Source: Hydrogenophaga intermedia (GTDB taxonomy: Bacteria; Pseudomonadota; Gammaproteobacteria; Burkholderiales; Burkholderiaceae_C). From it: a stretch of 64,000 nt of DNA. Both the position numbers and the translations under genes were made by a program. Shown piece by piece: positions 28,931 to 37,315 of this stretch (within the stretch, counting starts at the first letter, position 1; each line of letters opens with the position of its first letter). The notes under the pieces are model-generated. The model did no database searches, had not been told where the DNA came from, and worked only from the letters and a program-made list of their open reading frames with translations. The DNA is taken from contig NZ_CCAE010000018.1 of assembly GCF_000723405.1 (NCBI RefSeq), positions 1-64,000 of the forward strand. Reading direction: 5' to 3'.

Positions 28931-30915
28931 GTCTTCGCCCGCAACAACCGCAGCCCGTTGAACACCACCAGCAAACTCGCGCCCATGTCGGCGAACACCG
29001 CCATCCACATGGTGGCGCTGTCGAACACCGCCAGCAGCAGGAAGACCAACTTGATGCCCAGCGCCAGCGCGATGTTCTGCCACAGCACCGCGTGCGTGCA
29101 CCGCGACAGGCGAATGGTTTCGGGCACCTTGCGCAGGTCGTCGTTCATCACGATCACGTCGGCCGCTTCCATGGCGGTGTCGTTGCCCGCGCCGCCCATG
29201 CCGAAGCCGATGCGGGCCGCGCTGAGCGCGGGGCCGTCGTTGATGCCATCGCCCACCATGCCCACGTCGCCCTGGGCGCGCAGCGCCTCGATGGCGTCGA
29301 GCTTGTCCTGCGGCAGCAGGTTGGCGCGCACCTCGCCGATGCCGACCTGGGCCGCGATGGCCTGGGCCGTGGCGAGGTTGTCGCCGGTGAGCATGACGGT
29401 GGTGATGCCCAGCGCGTTCAGTTCCTCGACGGCCTGACGGCTCGTGGCCTTGGTGGTGTCGGCCACCGCGAACAGCGCGAGCACGCCCTGATCGCCCGCG
29501 AGCAGGGTGACGGTGCGGCCCTCGGCCTCGTGCTCACGCATCAGTGCTTCCAGCTCGGGCGAGCACTGCTGGCGCTCTTCCATCCAGCGGTGGTTGCCCA
29601 GTGCGTAGGCCTGCCCCTCGACCTGCCCGCGCACGCCACGGCCGGGCTCGGCGGCGAAGCCGTCGATGGCCGAGGCTGCGGTGTCGAGGCCGGCGGCGAT
29701 GGCTTTTGAAACGGGGTGGTCCGAGCGCGCCGCCAGGCCGCGTGCGATGGCCAGCACCCGCTCGGGCGCCGGGGTGCCCGGCAGCACCGCCTGCGCCACC
29801 AGCCGCGGCTTGCCTTCGGTCACGGTGCCGGTCTTGTCCACCGCCAGCACGCGCAGTCGGCGTGCGTCTTCCAGGTACACACCGCCCTTGATGAGGATGC
29901 CGCGCCGCGCCGCCGCCGCGAGGCCGCTGACCACCGTCACCGGCGTGGAGATCACCAGCGCGCAAGGGCAGGCGATGACGAGCAGCACCAATGCCTTGTA
30001 CACGGCCGTGAGCCAAGGCCAGCCGAACAGCAGCGGGCCGAGCAGCGCCACGGCCAGGGCGAAGGCGAACACCGCCGGCGTGTAGACGGCCGCGAAGCGG
30101 TCGACGAAGCGCTGCGTGGGCGCGCGTTTGGACTGCGCCTGCTCGACCGCGTGGATGATGCGCGCGAGCACGGTGTCGCCCGCGGGCTTGCTCACCTCGA
30201 ACTCCAGCGCGCCATGCTGATTGATGGTGCCGGCGAAGACCTCGTCGCCCGGGCCCTTGTCCACGGGGATGCTCTCGCCCGTGATGGGCGACTGGTCGGC
30301 CGCGCTGTGGCCAGCGGTGATGCGGCCATCGAGCGCGAAGCGTTCGCCGGGCTTCACGCGCACGGTCGCGCCGACGGCCACCGCCTTCGCGTCCACCAGC
30401 GCCCACTGGCCATTGGCCTGGCGCACCTCGGCCTGCGGTGGCGACAGGGCCAGCAGGCCCGAGATGGCGTGGCGCGCGCGCTCGACCGAACGCGCCTCGA
30501 TCAGCTCGGCCAGCGAGTACAGCGCCATCACCATGGCTGCCTCGGGCCACTGGCCGATGAGGAAGGCGCCGGTGACGGCAACCGCCATCAGTGCATTGAT
30601 GTTGAGCTGGCCACGACGCAGCGCGGCGAGGCCTTGCTGGAACACCTCGGTGCCGGCGAGCGCGATGGCCGCCAGCGCGACGCCCATGCCCGCTACCTTC
30701 CAGGGCCAGGTCTCGGGCGCCAGGAAGTGCAGACCTTCGGCCACCAGGGCCATGAGCAGCGCCAGGCCCATGCGCACCCAGTCGCGTGCGGTGGCGGGGC
30801 CATGGTCATGGCCGTGACCGTCGTCGTGATCGTGGTCGTGCGCCGCGTCGTCGTGCGGCTGTTGGTGTTTGTGCGGACGGGGGGCGGTGGGGGGCGGGCA
30901 GCAGGCCTTGGACAT
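28924..30915 (-). CDS. Heavy-metal translocating P-type ATPase (Zn2+/Cd2+/Pb2+ group)
   Basis: About 663 residues. The N terminus has no HMA fold with CxxC; instead it has CC at 5-6 and a histidine-rich segment (about 17-40, HDHDHDDGHGHDHG). The ATPase core is complete: TGES in the actuator domain, CPC in ACPCALVIST (the metal-site helix), the phosphorylated Asp in DKTGTVTEG, the SDHPVSKAI His-Pro motif, and GDGINDGPAL. CPC plus the His-rich tail suggests Zn2+, Cd2+ or Pb2+ export from the cytoplasm. The ATG at 30915 begins the His-rich protein; a MerR-type promoter lies upstream at 30939-30969. No regulator gene is adjacent. Confidence 0.9.
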   Translation of the reverse strand: MSKACCPPPTAPRPHKHQQPHDDAAHDHDHDDGHGHDHGPATARDWVRMGLALLMALVAEGLHFLAPETWPWKVAGMGVALAAIALAGTEVFQQGLAALRRGQLNINALMAVAVTGAFLIGQWPEAAMVMALYSLAELIEARSVERARHAISGLLALSPPQAEVRQANGQWALVDAKAVAVGATVRVKPGERFALDGRITAGHSAADQSPITGESIPVDKGPGDEVFAGTINQHGALEFEVSKPAGDTVLARIIHAVEQAQSKRAPTQRFVDRFAAVYTPAVFAFALAVALLGPLLFGWPWLTAVYKALVLLVIACPCALVISTPVTVVSGLAAAARRGILIKGGVYLEDARRLRVLAVDKTGTVTEGKPRLVAQAVLPGTPAPERVLAIARGLAARSDHPVSKAIAAGLDTAASAIDGFAAEPGRGVRGQVEGQAYALGNHRWMEERQQCSPELEALMREHEAEGRTVTLLAGDQGVLALFAVADTTKATSRQAVEELNALGITTVMLTGDNLATAQAIAAQVGIGEVRANLLPQDKLDAIEALRAQGDVGMVGDGINDGPALSAARIGFGMGGAGNDTAMEAADVIVMNDDLRKVPETIRLSRCTHAVLWQNIALALGIKLVFLLLAVFDSATMWMAVFADMGASLLVVFNGLRLLRAKTQ

Positions 30916-30938
30916 GGCGAAATGTTCTCCTTGCCTCC

Positions 30939-30969
30939 ATTGCAAGGCCTGTAGCGGGTACGGAGTCAA
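30939..30969 (-). promoter_or_regulatory. MerR-family-type promoter of the metal ATPase gene
   Basis: On the minus strand, -35 TTGACT (30964-30969) and -10 TGCAAT (30939-30944) are 19 bp apart, longer than the usual 17. The spacer holds an inverted repeat CCGTA...TACAGG. This overlong spacer with a dyad is the mark of promoters activated by MerR proteins such as ZntR, CadR or PbrR, so metal induction is inferred. Confidence 0.65.
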
Positions 30970-30990
30970 GCCTGCATCGCCAGAAAGGGC

Positions 30991-31012
30991 AAACCCCGCC
31001 GAAGCGGGGTTT
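30991..31012 (-). terminator. Terminator after fccB
   Basis: A 9-bp perfect stem AAACCCCGC (30991-30999), a CGAA tetraloop and its complement at 31004-31012. It lies 25 bp after the fccB stop in that gene's direction. The T-run on the minus strand is short (three T), so efficiency is uncertain. Confidence 0.65.
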
Positions 31013-31036
31013 GATGTAGTCAAGCGCCGAAGCCGA

Positions 31037-32314
31037 TCAGGCCAGCATGTCGGCCCAGATGTTGCGCGCCCAACCGAAGGCGTAGGCGCCTTCCATCTCG
31101 CTGGCCGCGCCGGACAGGCCGCCCGAGCCGGGCACCGTGAGCATGGTCTTCTGTGCCGCGTCGTAGCGGTGCACGCTGGCCACGTGCACCACCTCCTTGG
31201 CGGTAACGAAGCTGTAGCAGGTGTTGGCGTACAGCGGGTTCTGCGGCGGCTGCTGGCCCGTCAGCAGCGAGACCACGGCGGCCGCGCAGGTTTTGCCGTG
31301 CTGGTTGGCCATGTGGCCCGACTTGGGCATGGCTGGCGCGATCTGGATGGCGTCGCCGAGCACGTGGATGTTCTTCGCCGCCTTCGATTCGAATGTGAGG
31401 AAGTCCACCTCGCACCAGCGCGCGTTGGCCGTGGCCAGGCCGCTCTTGACGGCGATGGCGCCGGCGCGCATGTCGGGCAGCACGTTGGCCACGCCGGCCT
31501 TGAAGTCGTCGTTGAAGTCGAACTTCAGGGTATTGGTGGCCGCGTCCACGTCGACCAGCTTGTGTTTGGGCCGGTACTCGATGAGGCCCTTGTAGTGCTC
31601 GTCCCAGGCCTTGAGGAACAGGCCCTTCTTGGAGGTGATGTCGTCGTTGGCGTCGAAGATGATGACCTTGCTCTTGGGCTTGGCCACCTTGAAGTAGCTG
31701 GCCACCATGCAGGCGCGTTCGTACGGGCCGGGCGGGCAGCGGTAGGGCGCCAGGGGGATGGCGATGGCGAAGGTGCCGCCGTCGGGCAGGGCCTTGAGCT
31801 GATCGTGCAGCGCGGCGGTCTGCGGGCCGGCTTTCCAGGCGTGCAGGATCCTGTCTTGCGCACCGGGCTTGGCCAGACCGGGGATGGTGGGCATGAAGTC
31901 GATGCCGGGCGAGAGGATGAGCCGGTCGTAGGGCAGGGTGGCGCCGCTGGCGAGCTTCACCGTGCGCTTGTCGGCGTCGATGCTCTCGACCGTGTCGCGC
32001 ACCACCTTCACGCCGTGTTTGCGCTGCAACTGGTCGTAAGAGACGGTGATGTCGGCCAGGGTCTTGTGGCCGCCCACCACCAGGTTGCTCAGCGGGCAGG
32101 ACACGAAGTTGGCGTTGGGCTCCACCAGCGTCACTTCCACGCGGCCCTCGGAGAACAGACGCACGTACTTGGCGGCCGTGGCGCCGCCGTAGCCGCCGCC
32201 CACCACCACCACCTTCGGTCCACCGCTGCCGCCGGTGGCGCAGCCGGCCAGCAGGCCCAGGCCCGCCACCGCCGAGCCGGCGCCCAATGTCTGTACGAAT
32301 TGACGACGTTTCAT
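31037..32314 (-). CDS. fccB: Flavocytochrome c sulfide dehydrogenase, flavoprotein subunit
   Basis: 425 residues. Oxidizes sulfide to sulfur/polysulfide in the periplasm and passes electrons to the cytochrome subunit. The signal is Tat-like (KRRQFVQTLGAGSAVAGLGLLAGCA). The Rossmann FAD site is VVVVGGGYGGATAAKYV near residue 36. SCPLSNLVVGG contains one of the redox-active cysteines, and the second is in CPPGPYERACM mid-protein. The C terminus carries the FCSD-flavin-binding domain with FVTAKE. The start at 32314 has GAGGAG upstream. It follows fccA by 11 bp. Confidence 0.92.
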   Translation of the reverse strand: MKRRQFVQTLGAGSAVAGLGLLAGCATGGSGGPKVVVVGGGYGGATAAKYVRLFSEGRVEVTLVEPNANFVSCPLSNLVVGGHKTLADITVSYDQLQRKHGVKVVRDTVESIDADKRTVKLASGATLPYDRLILSPGIDFMPTIPGLAKPGAQDRILHAWKAGPQTAALHDQLKALPDGGTFAIAIPLAPYRCPPGPYERACMVASYFKVAKPKSKVIIFDANDDITSKKGLFLKAWDEHYKGLIEYRPKHKLVDVDAATNTLKFDFNDDFKAGVANVLPDMRAGAIAVKSGLATANARWCEVDFLTFESKAAKNIHVLGDAIQIAPAMPKSGHMANQHGKTCAAAVVSLLTGQQPPQNPLYANTCYSFVTAKEVVHVASVHRYDAAQKTMLTVPGSGGLSGAASEMEGAYAFGWARNIWADMLA

Positions 32315-32325
32315 GGTGCCGCTCC

Positions 32326-32628
32326 TCACTTCTTCTGGGCCGCGAAGTACGCGGCGATCTGGGCCAGTTGCTCGTCGCTGTAGCCCTTGGACAGCTGGTG
32401 CATGATGGTCGCGGGCCGCTGGCCGTTCTTGAAGGCCAGCAACTGCTGCAGCAGTTCGTCCTTGTTGCGGCCAGCCAGGCCGATCATGCCGGGCTCGGCG
32501 CGGCCGTCGGTGCCGTGGCAGTTGGCGCAGGCCGCGGCCCACACGCGGACCTGGTTGACCTGGGCGTGGGCCCCGGCGCTCAGGGCCAGCAGCGTCGCCG
32601 CCGCCAGCCATCTTGTTGTTCTCTGCAT
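32326..32628 (-). CDS. fccA: Flavocytochrome c sulfide dehydrogenase cytochrome subunit (monoheme class I cytochrome c)
   Basis: 100 residues: a signal peptide ending AGAHAQ, then a small class I cytochrome c with the heme motif CANCH near residue 34 and a distal Met in the TIMHQLSKGYSD region. Length is that of the monoheme FccA/SoxE form. It receives electrons from FccB and likely feeds a soluble cytochrome c. It is the first gene of a two-gene unit divergent from soxC; the 217 bp between them hold both promoters. Confidence 0.85.
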   Translation of the reverse strand: MQRTTRWLAAATLLALSAGAHAQVNQVRVWAAACANCHGTDGRAEPGMIGLAGRNKDELLQQLLAFKNGQRPATIMHQLSKGYSDEQLAQIAAYFAAQKK

Positions 32629-32787
32629 CGTCGTCTCCGATTGCGGGTTGGGATGGAAGCGCACCCAAAACTGTAGCAGCGGGCCTTCCTCGAAAAACAG
32701 ATATCGGTATGCCTGGGGTGCGGTGCGGCCCTCTGGCATTGAAGACCAGCCGGTGGGGAAGTGCATCAAGGGTTTACGCTCATCCAA

Positions 32788-32807
32788 ATATCAGCAATTA
32801 ACGATAT
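32788..32807. promoter_or_regulatory. Inverted repeat in the fccA-soxC intergenic region
   Basis: ATATC (32788-32792) and GATAT (32803-32807) form an inverted repeat around a central AATT, in an AT-rich island 39 bp upstream of the soxC start. The same half-site sequence, ATATCA, occurs upstream of soxB near 38015. A regulator binding site is a reasonable guess; no regulator gene is in the window. Confidence 0.4.
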
Positions 32808-32845
32808 AGTCGCGCCCCTGAGATTCCTTCTGAACGGACCGTGCC

Positions 32846-34192
32846 GTGTCTGACCCACTGCAACACACGATCGGGCGGGTGCTGCCCGCCCCCGAAAACC
32901 ACCTCGACGCCGAGCGCCTCGAGCAGGCGCGCAAGGCGCGCCGCAGCTTCATGGGCAAGGCCCTGGCGATGGGCGCGGGCGCCGTGGCCGCGGGCCACGC
33001 TTCGCGCGCGCTGGCGAGCGAAGGCGAGGGCGACCCCGCCATCCTCAAGATGCCCGAGCACACGCGCGGCCTGGGCCGCCCGGTGGCCGAGAACCCGTAC
33101 GGCCAACCCAGCAAGTGGGAAGCCAACCTGCAGCGCCGCCAGAGCCCGGGCCTCACGCGCGTGCCGCAGGCCTCGGTGAGCTTCACGCCGCTGCAGGGCC
33201 TGTTCGGCATGATCACGCCCAGTGGCCTGCACTTCGAGCGCCACCACCAGGGCTGGTGGGACATCGACCCCAGCCAGCACCGCCTGATGGTGCACGGCCT
33301 GGTGAAGCGCTCGCGCGTGTTCACCATGGACGACCTGATGCGCCTGCCCAGTGTCTCGCGCATCCACTTCATCGAATGCGGCGCCAACTCCGCGCCCGAG
33401 TGGGGCAACGTGGCCCTGCCCACGGTGCAGTACACGCACGGCATGGTGAGCTGCTCCGAGTTCACGGGCGTGCGCCTGTCCACGCTGCTGGAGATGTGCG
33501 GCGTGGACAAGAAGCTCGGCAAGTTCGTGTTGGCCGAGGGCGCCGACGGTTCGTCGATGACGCGCACCATCGACATGGAGCGCGCGATGGAGGACTGCAT
33601 CGTCGCCTGGGCCATGAACGGCGAGATGCTGCGTCCCGAGAACGGCTACCCGCTGCGCCTGGTGGTGCCGGGCATCCAGGGTGTGAGCTGGGTGAAGTAC
33701 CTGCGCCGCCTGGAGGTGGGCGACCAGAAGTGGGCCAGCAAGGACGAGGCGGTGCACTACATCGACCTCATGCCCGACGGCACGCACCGCCAGTACACCG
33801 GCATCCAGGAGTGCAAGAGCGTGATCACCACGCCCTCGGGCGGGCAGATGCTGCTCGACAAGGGCTACTACAACGTGAGCGGTCTGGCCTGGTCGGGCCG
33901 CGGGTCCATCAAGCGCGTGGACGTGAGCGTGGACGGTGGGCGCAACTGGCGCACCGCGCGCCTGGAAGGCCCGGTGCTGGACAAGGCGCTCACGCGCTTC
34001 AACATCGACTGGGTGTGGGACGGCCAACCCGCCATCCTGCAGAGCCGCGCGATCGACAGCACCGGCTACGTGCAACCCAAGATCAACCAGCTGCGCGCGG
34101 TGCGCGGCACGCGCTCGATCTACCACCAGAACGCGATCCAGTCGTGGAAGGTGGCGGAGAACGGCGAAGTGTCCAACGTCCAGGTGTATTGA
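32846..34192 (+). CDS. soxC: SoxC, molybdenum subunit of sulfane dehydrogenase
   Basis: 448 residues from GTG 32846. A Tat signal (KARRSFMGKALAMGAGAVAAGHA near residues 30-50) directs export of the folded molybdoprotein. The sulfite-oxidase-type Moco domain has the metal-binding Cys178 in HFIECGANSAPEW; the C-terminal dimerization domain (about 310-440) includes VDVSVDGGRNWRTARL. With SoxD it oxidizes the SoxY-bound sulfane sulfur in the periplasm, releasing six electrons. It is followed by soxD with 1 bp between the stop and the ATG. Confidence 0.95.
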   Translation: MSDPLQHTIGRVLPAPENHLDAERLEQARKARRSFMGKALAMGAGAVAAGHASRALASEGEGDPAILKMPEHTRGLGRPVAENPYGQPSKWEANLQRRQSPGLTRVPQASVSFTPLQGLFGMITPSGLHFERHHQGWWDIDPSQHRLMVHGLVKRSRVFTMDDLMRLPSVSRIHFIECGANSAPEWGNVALPTVQYTHGMVSCSEFTGVRLSTLLEMCGVDKKLGKFVLAEGADGSSMTRTIDMERAMEDCIVAWAMNGEMLRPENGYPLRLVVPGIQGVSWVKYLRRLEVGDQKWASKDEAVHYIDLMPDGTHRQYTGIQECKSVITTPSGGQMLLDKGYYNVSGLAWSGRGSIKRVDVSVDGGRNWRTARLEGPVLDKALTRFNIDWVWDGQPAILQSRAIDSTGYVQPKINQLRAVRGTRSIYHQNAIQSWKVAENGEVSNVQVY

Positions 34193-34193
34193 T

Positions 34194-35342
34194 ATGAATC
34201 ACCCCCGCCGCGCTACGCGCGACCCCCTCAAGGGGGCAACACCTGCGGCCCGGCAAAGCCGGTTCCGCGGTGTTTCCCGGTTCTGCTTCGGCGTTCTCAC
34301 ACTGACTTTGAGCCAGCTTGCGCTGGCCCAAAGTCAACCCTGGCACGAGGTCGGCCGCGAAGCCACACCCGCCGAGATCAAGGCCTGGGACATCGACGTG
34401 CGCCCCGACTTCAAGGGCCTGCCCAAGGGCGAGGGCAGCGTCGCGCTGGGTGAGAAGGTCTGGGAGGCGCAGTGCGCGTCCTGCCACGGTTCCTTCGGTG
34501 AATCGAACGAGGTGTTCACGCCCATCGTGGGCGGCACCACGAAGGCCGACATCGAACGTGGCCGCGTGAAGAACCTGGAGCCGGGCAACACCTTCCCGCA
34601 GCGCACCACGCTGATGAAGGTGGCCACTGTCTCCACGCTGTGGGACTACATCAACCGCGCCATGCCCTGGAACGCGCCCAAGACGCTCAAGACCGAAGAG
34701 GTCTACGGCGTGCTCGCGTACATCCTGCACCTGGGCGACATCGTGCCGGCCGACTTCACGCTGTCGGACCAGAACATCGCTGAAGTGCAGAAGCGCATGC
34801 CCAACCGCAACGGCATGGTGTTTCACGAGCCGCTGTGGAAAGCCTCGGGCAAGGGCGACGCGAAAAACGTGGCCTGCATGAAGGACTGCCCCACCGAGGC
34901 CCAGGTGCGTTCCTCGCTGCCCGACTTCGCGCGCGACGCGCACGGCAACATTCAGGAACAGAACCGTGTGGTGGGCCCGGTGCGCGGTGCCGACACCACG
35001 AAGCCGCCGCCCAAAGGCCCGGTGGGCAGCGTGCCCCCGCCCGCGCCGGTGGTGGTGGCCGCCGCCCCGGCGGCCACCCCGGGCGCGGTGGATGTGAAAG
35101 CGCTGCTCACCGCCAATGGCTGCACGGCATGCCACGGCATCAGCAACAAGATCGTCGGCCCCGGCTTCACCGAGATCCTCGCCAAGCACAAGGGCAAGGC
35201 CGATCTGGAGACCTACCTGGCCGGCAAGATCAAGTCCGGCGGCGGTGGCGTGTACGGTGCCGTCCCCATGCCGCCTCAGCCCCAGCTCAAGGACGCCGAG
35301 GCCCTGGCCATCGCGCGCTGGATCGCGGGTGGCCCGCGTTGA
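34194..35342 (+). CDS. soxD: SoxD, diheme cytochrome c subunit of sulfane dehydrogenase
   Basis: 382 residues. Two heme motifs, CASCH near 97 and CTACH near 312, joined by a Pro/Ala-rich linker (about 270-300). It accepts electrons from SoxC. The hydrophobic signal FCFGVLTLTLSQLALAQ starts only about 30 residues after the ATG because the 69-bp dispersed repeat (34201-34269) lies directly behind the first two codons. The N region (MNHPRRATRDPLKG) is therefore encoded by the repeat. No other good start is in frame before the hydrophobic core, apart from a TTG inside it. The repeat length, 69 bp, is divisible by three, so the frame is kept. Confidence 0.92.
   Translation: MNHPRRATRDPLKGATPAARQSRFRGVSRFCFGVLTLTLSQLALAQSQPWHEVGREATPAEIKAWDIDVRPDFKGLPKGEGSVALGEKVWEAQCASCHGSFGESNEVFTPIVGGTTKADIERGRVKNLEPGNTFPQRTTLMKVATVSTLWDYINRAMPWNAPKTLKTEEVYGVLAYILHLGDIVPADFTLSDQNIAEVQKRMPNRNGMVFHEPLWKASGKGDAKNVACMKDCPTEAQVRSSLPDFARDAHGNIQEQNRVVGPVRGADTTKPPPKGPVGSVPPPAPVVVAAAPAATPGAVDVKALLTANGCTACHGISNKIVGPGFTEILAKHKGKADLETYLAGKIKSGGGGVYGAVPMPPQPQLKDAEALAIARWIAGGPR
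34201..34269 (+). repeat. Dispersed repeat copy 3, inside the soxD signal-peptide coding region
   Basis: Copy of the 69-bp element with hairpins CGCGCTACGCGCG, CCCCCTCAAGGGGG and CCGGCAAAGCCGG. Unlike the other copies it is inside an open reading frame, between the ATG of soxD and the hydrophobic core of its signal peptide. The base changes in the first two hairpins keep the frame open. Confidence 0.8.
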
Positions 35343-35545
35343 GCGGCCGCCCCTCGATGCCCATTGGCGTTTACCCCCTGTCCCTATCGTCGAGGAAACA
35401 TTAGCGTATGAGCATAGACATTCTTGTGGACGCGCCCACCAGCGCGGGCCCTGATCGCGGGGCATTGCCTGCCCGTGCCCGGGCCTCGCGTCTCGATCGA
35501 TAAACTCGCCCCCCTCAAGCCCCGAATTTGCACAGGAGTTCAAAC

Positions 35546-36001
35546 ATGAACCAGAACCGTCGAGACGCCCTCAAGACCACCGGTGCCTTTGCCACCCTGG
35601 TCTCGCTGGGCATCGTTACGCAGAGCCAGGCGAACGCCGCGCTCGAACGCTCGAGCTTCGAGGGCAAGACCCTGGCCGACGCGCTCAAGGCCGTGGGCGG
35701 CACGCCGGCCAACAGCGACCAGGTCACCGTGGTCGCCCCCGATATCGCCGAGAACGGCGCCGTGGTGCCCATCGGCGCCTCCAGCAAGCTGCCCAACACC
35801 ACCGAGATCTTCCTCATCGTCGAGAAGAACCCGATGCCGCTGGCCGCCGCCTTCACCATCCCGGCCGGCACGCTGCCCGAGATCTCCACGCGCCTGAAGA
35901 TGGGCCAGAGCTCCAACGTGATTGCCGTGGTCAAGGCCGACGGCAAGCTCTACTCCGCGACCAAGGAAACCAAGGTCACCCTGGGCGGCTGCGGCGGTTG
36001 A
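35546..36001 (+). CDS. soxY: SoxY, sulfur carrier subunit
   Basis: 151 residues. A Tat-type signal (NRRDALKTTGAFATLVSLG) precedes a small beta-sandwich domain. The C terminus ends in the conserved GGCGG motif whose Cys carries the substrate as a thioether-linked sulfonate/sulfane during the Sox cycle. SoxY forms a heterodimer with SoxZ in the periplasm. The ATG at 35546 has AGGAG upstream. It starts 203 bp after soxD, a gap large enough for a separate promoter. Confidence 0.95.
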   Translation: MNQNRRDALKTTGAFATLVSLGIVTQSQANAALERSSFEGKTLADALKAVGGTPANSDQVTVVAPDIAENGAVVPIGASSKLPNTTEIFLIVEKNPMPLAAAFTIPAGTLPEISTRLKMGQSSNVIAVVKADGKLYSATKETKVTLGGCGG

Positions 36002-36046
36002 TCGGCCCGCGTCCCTTTCGAGATTCAACGTACACAGGAGTCCACC

Positions 36047-36358
36047 ATGGCTGATCCGATGCGCATCCGCGCCGCCGTTGCCGACGGCGAAACCACTGTT
36101 CGCGTGCTCATGTCGCACATCATGGAACCCGGCACCCGCCGCGACGCGGCCGGCGCCCTCATCCCCGGCCACTTCATCACGAACGTCGACTGCACCCACA
36201 ACGGCAAGACCGTGCTGCAAGGCCAGTTCACTGGCGCCGTGGCGCAGAACCCTTTCCTGTCCTTCAAGTTCAAGGGCGGCGCCAAGGGCGACAAGATCGT
36301 GGTGAAGTGGAGCGACAACAAGGGCGATTCGCGCACCGACGAAGCAACGGTCGCCTAA
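36047..36358 (+). CDS. soxZ: SoxZ, partner of the sulfur carrier SoxY
   Basis: 103 residues, no signal peptide; it is exported with SoxY by the Tat pathway (hitch-hiking). It starts MADPMRIRAAVADGETTVRVLMSHIMEPG, typical of SoxZ, and ends in a beta-rich part (GDKIVVKWSDNKGDSRTDEATV). It lies 45 bp after soxY with AGGAG upstream. A copy of the dispersed repeat begins at its stop codon. Confidence 0.95.
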   Translation: MADPMRIRAAVADGETTVRVLMSHIMEPGTRRDAAGALIPGHFITNVDCTHNGKTVLQGQFTGAVAQNPFLSFKFKGGAKGDKIVVKWSDNKGDSRTDEATVA

Positions 36359-36428
36359 CCCCCTGCCGCGCTTCGCGCGACCCCCCCCCAGGGGGCGCCA
36401 CCTGCGGCCCGGCAAAGCCGGTTCCGCG
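36358..36428 (+). repeat. Dispersed three-hairpin intergenic repeat, copy 4
   Basis: Copy of the 69-bp element between soxZ and soxA. The middle hairpin is altered (nine C in a row then AGGGGG), about 2 bp longer than the other copies. It begins at the soxZ stop and ends 66 bp before the soxA ATG. Confidence 0.75.
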
Positions 36429-36494
36429 GTGGCCTGGATGGACTGCCCCGGCTCACGACGGGTTTCTATAACGAGTAGACGAGGAGATCTCCCC

Positions 36495-37301
36495 ATGAAG
36501 CGACCTGTTTCCCGCGCCATTGCCCTTGCGGCGCTGGTGCTTGGCGCCGCCGCCGCGCACGCGCAGTCGTCCACGGCCGATGGCATCGCCAAGTACCGCG
36601 AGATGCTGCAGGACGGCAACCCCGCCGAGCTCTACGAAATGAAGGGCGAGGAGCTCTGGAAACAGAAGCGCGGTCCGAAGAACGCTTCGCTGGAGCAATG
36701 CGACCTGGGTAAAGGTCCGGGCGTGATCAAGGGGGCCTTCGTGGAGCTGCCGCGCTACTTCAAGGACACCAACCGCGTGGAGGACCTGGAGGGCCGCATC
36801 ATCACCTGCATGGAGACGCTGCAGGGCTTCAACGGCGACGAGGTCCGCAAGACCCCGTTCCGCCGCGGCGAGATGGCCAACGTGACGGCCATCGCCACCT
36901 ACGTGGCCACGGCGTCCAAGGGCATGAAGATGAACCTGCCGCAATCGCATGCGCAGGAAAAACTCATGTACGAGACGGGCAAGCGCCTGTTCTTCACGCG
37001 CGGCGGCACGCACGATTTCTCCTGCGCGTCCTGCCACGGCTCGGACGACAAGCGCATCCGCTTGCAGGACCTGCCCAACCTCACCAAGAACCCGGGCGAC
37101 GGTGTGGGCTTCGCGGCTTGGCCAGCCTATCGCGTGTCCAACGCGCAGATGTGGGGCATGCAACTGCGCCTGAACGACTGCTTCCGCCAGATGCGCTGGC
37201 CCGAGCCCAAGTTCGGCAGCGACGCCACCATGGCGTTGAGCGTCTACATGGGCGTCAACGCCAAAGGCGCCGAGTCCGCCGTGCCCGCGATCAAGCGCTG
37301 A
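36495..37301 (+). CDS. soxA: SoxA, L-cysteine S-thiosulfotransferase diheme-derived subunit
   Basis: 268 residues with signal peptide ending AAAHAQ. SoxAX joins thiosulfate to the SoxY Cys. One heme motif, CASCH near 180, is present; the N-terminal half keeps isolated Cys (LEQCDLG; ITCMETLQG) where diheme SoxA proteins have a first heme, so this is the monoheme type with a disulfide. The active-site Cys, which forms a persulfide heme ligand, is in LNDCFRQMRWPEP near 231. The ATG at 36495 has GAGGAG upstream. It is followed 14 bp later by soxX. Confidence 0.94.
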   Translation: MKRPVSRAIALAALVLGAAAAHAQSSTADGIAKYREMLQDGNPAELYEMKGEELWKQKRGPKNASLEQCDLGKGPGVIKGAFVELPRYFKDTNRVEDLEGRIITCMETLQGFNGDEVRKTPFRRGEMANVTAIATYVATASKGMKMNLPQSHAQEKLMYETGKRLFFTRGGTHDFSCASCHGSDDKRIRLQDLPNLTKNPGDGVGFAAWPAYRVSNAQMWGMQLRLNDCFRQMRWPEPKFGSDATMALSVYMGVNAKGAESAVPAIKR

Positions 37302-37315
37302 AGAGGAGACCCACG

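Noticed and set aside
36495..37301. SoxA with a missing heme as a defective protein
   Set aside because: Loss of the N-terminal heme with retained Cys is a known natural SoxA type; the active C-terminal heme and the active-site Cys are present.
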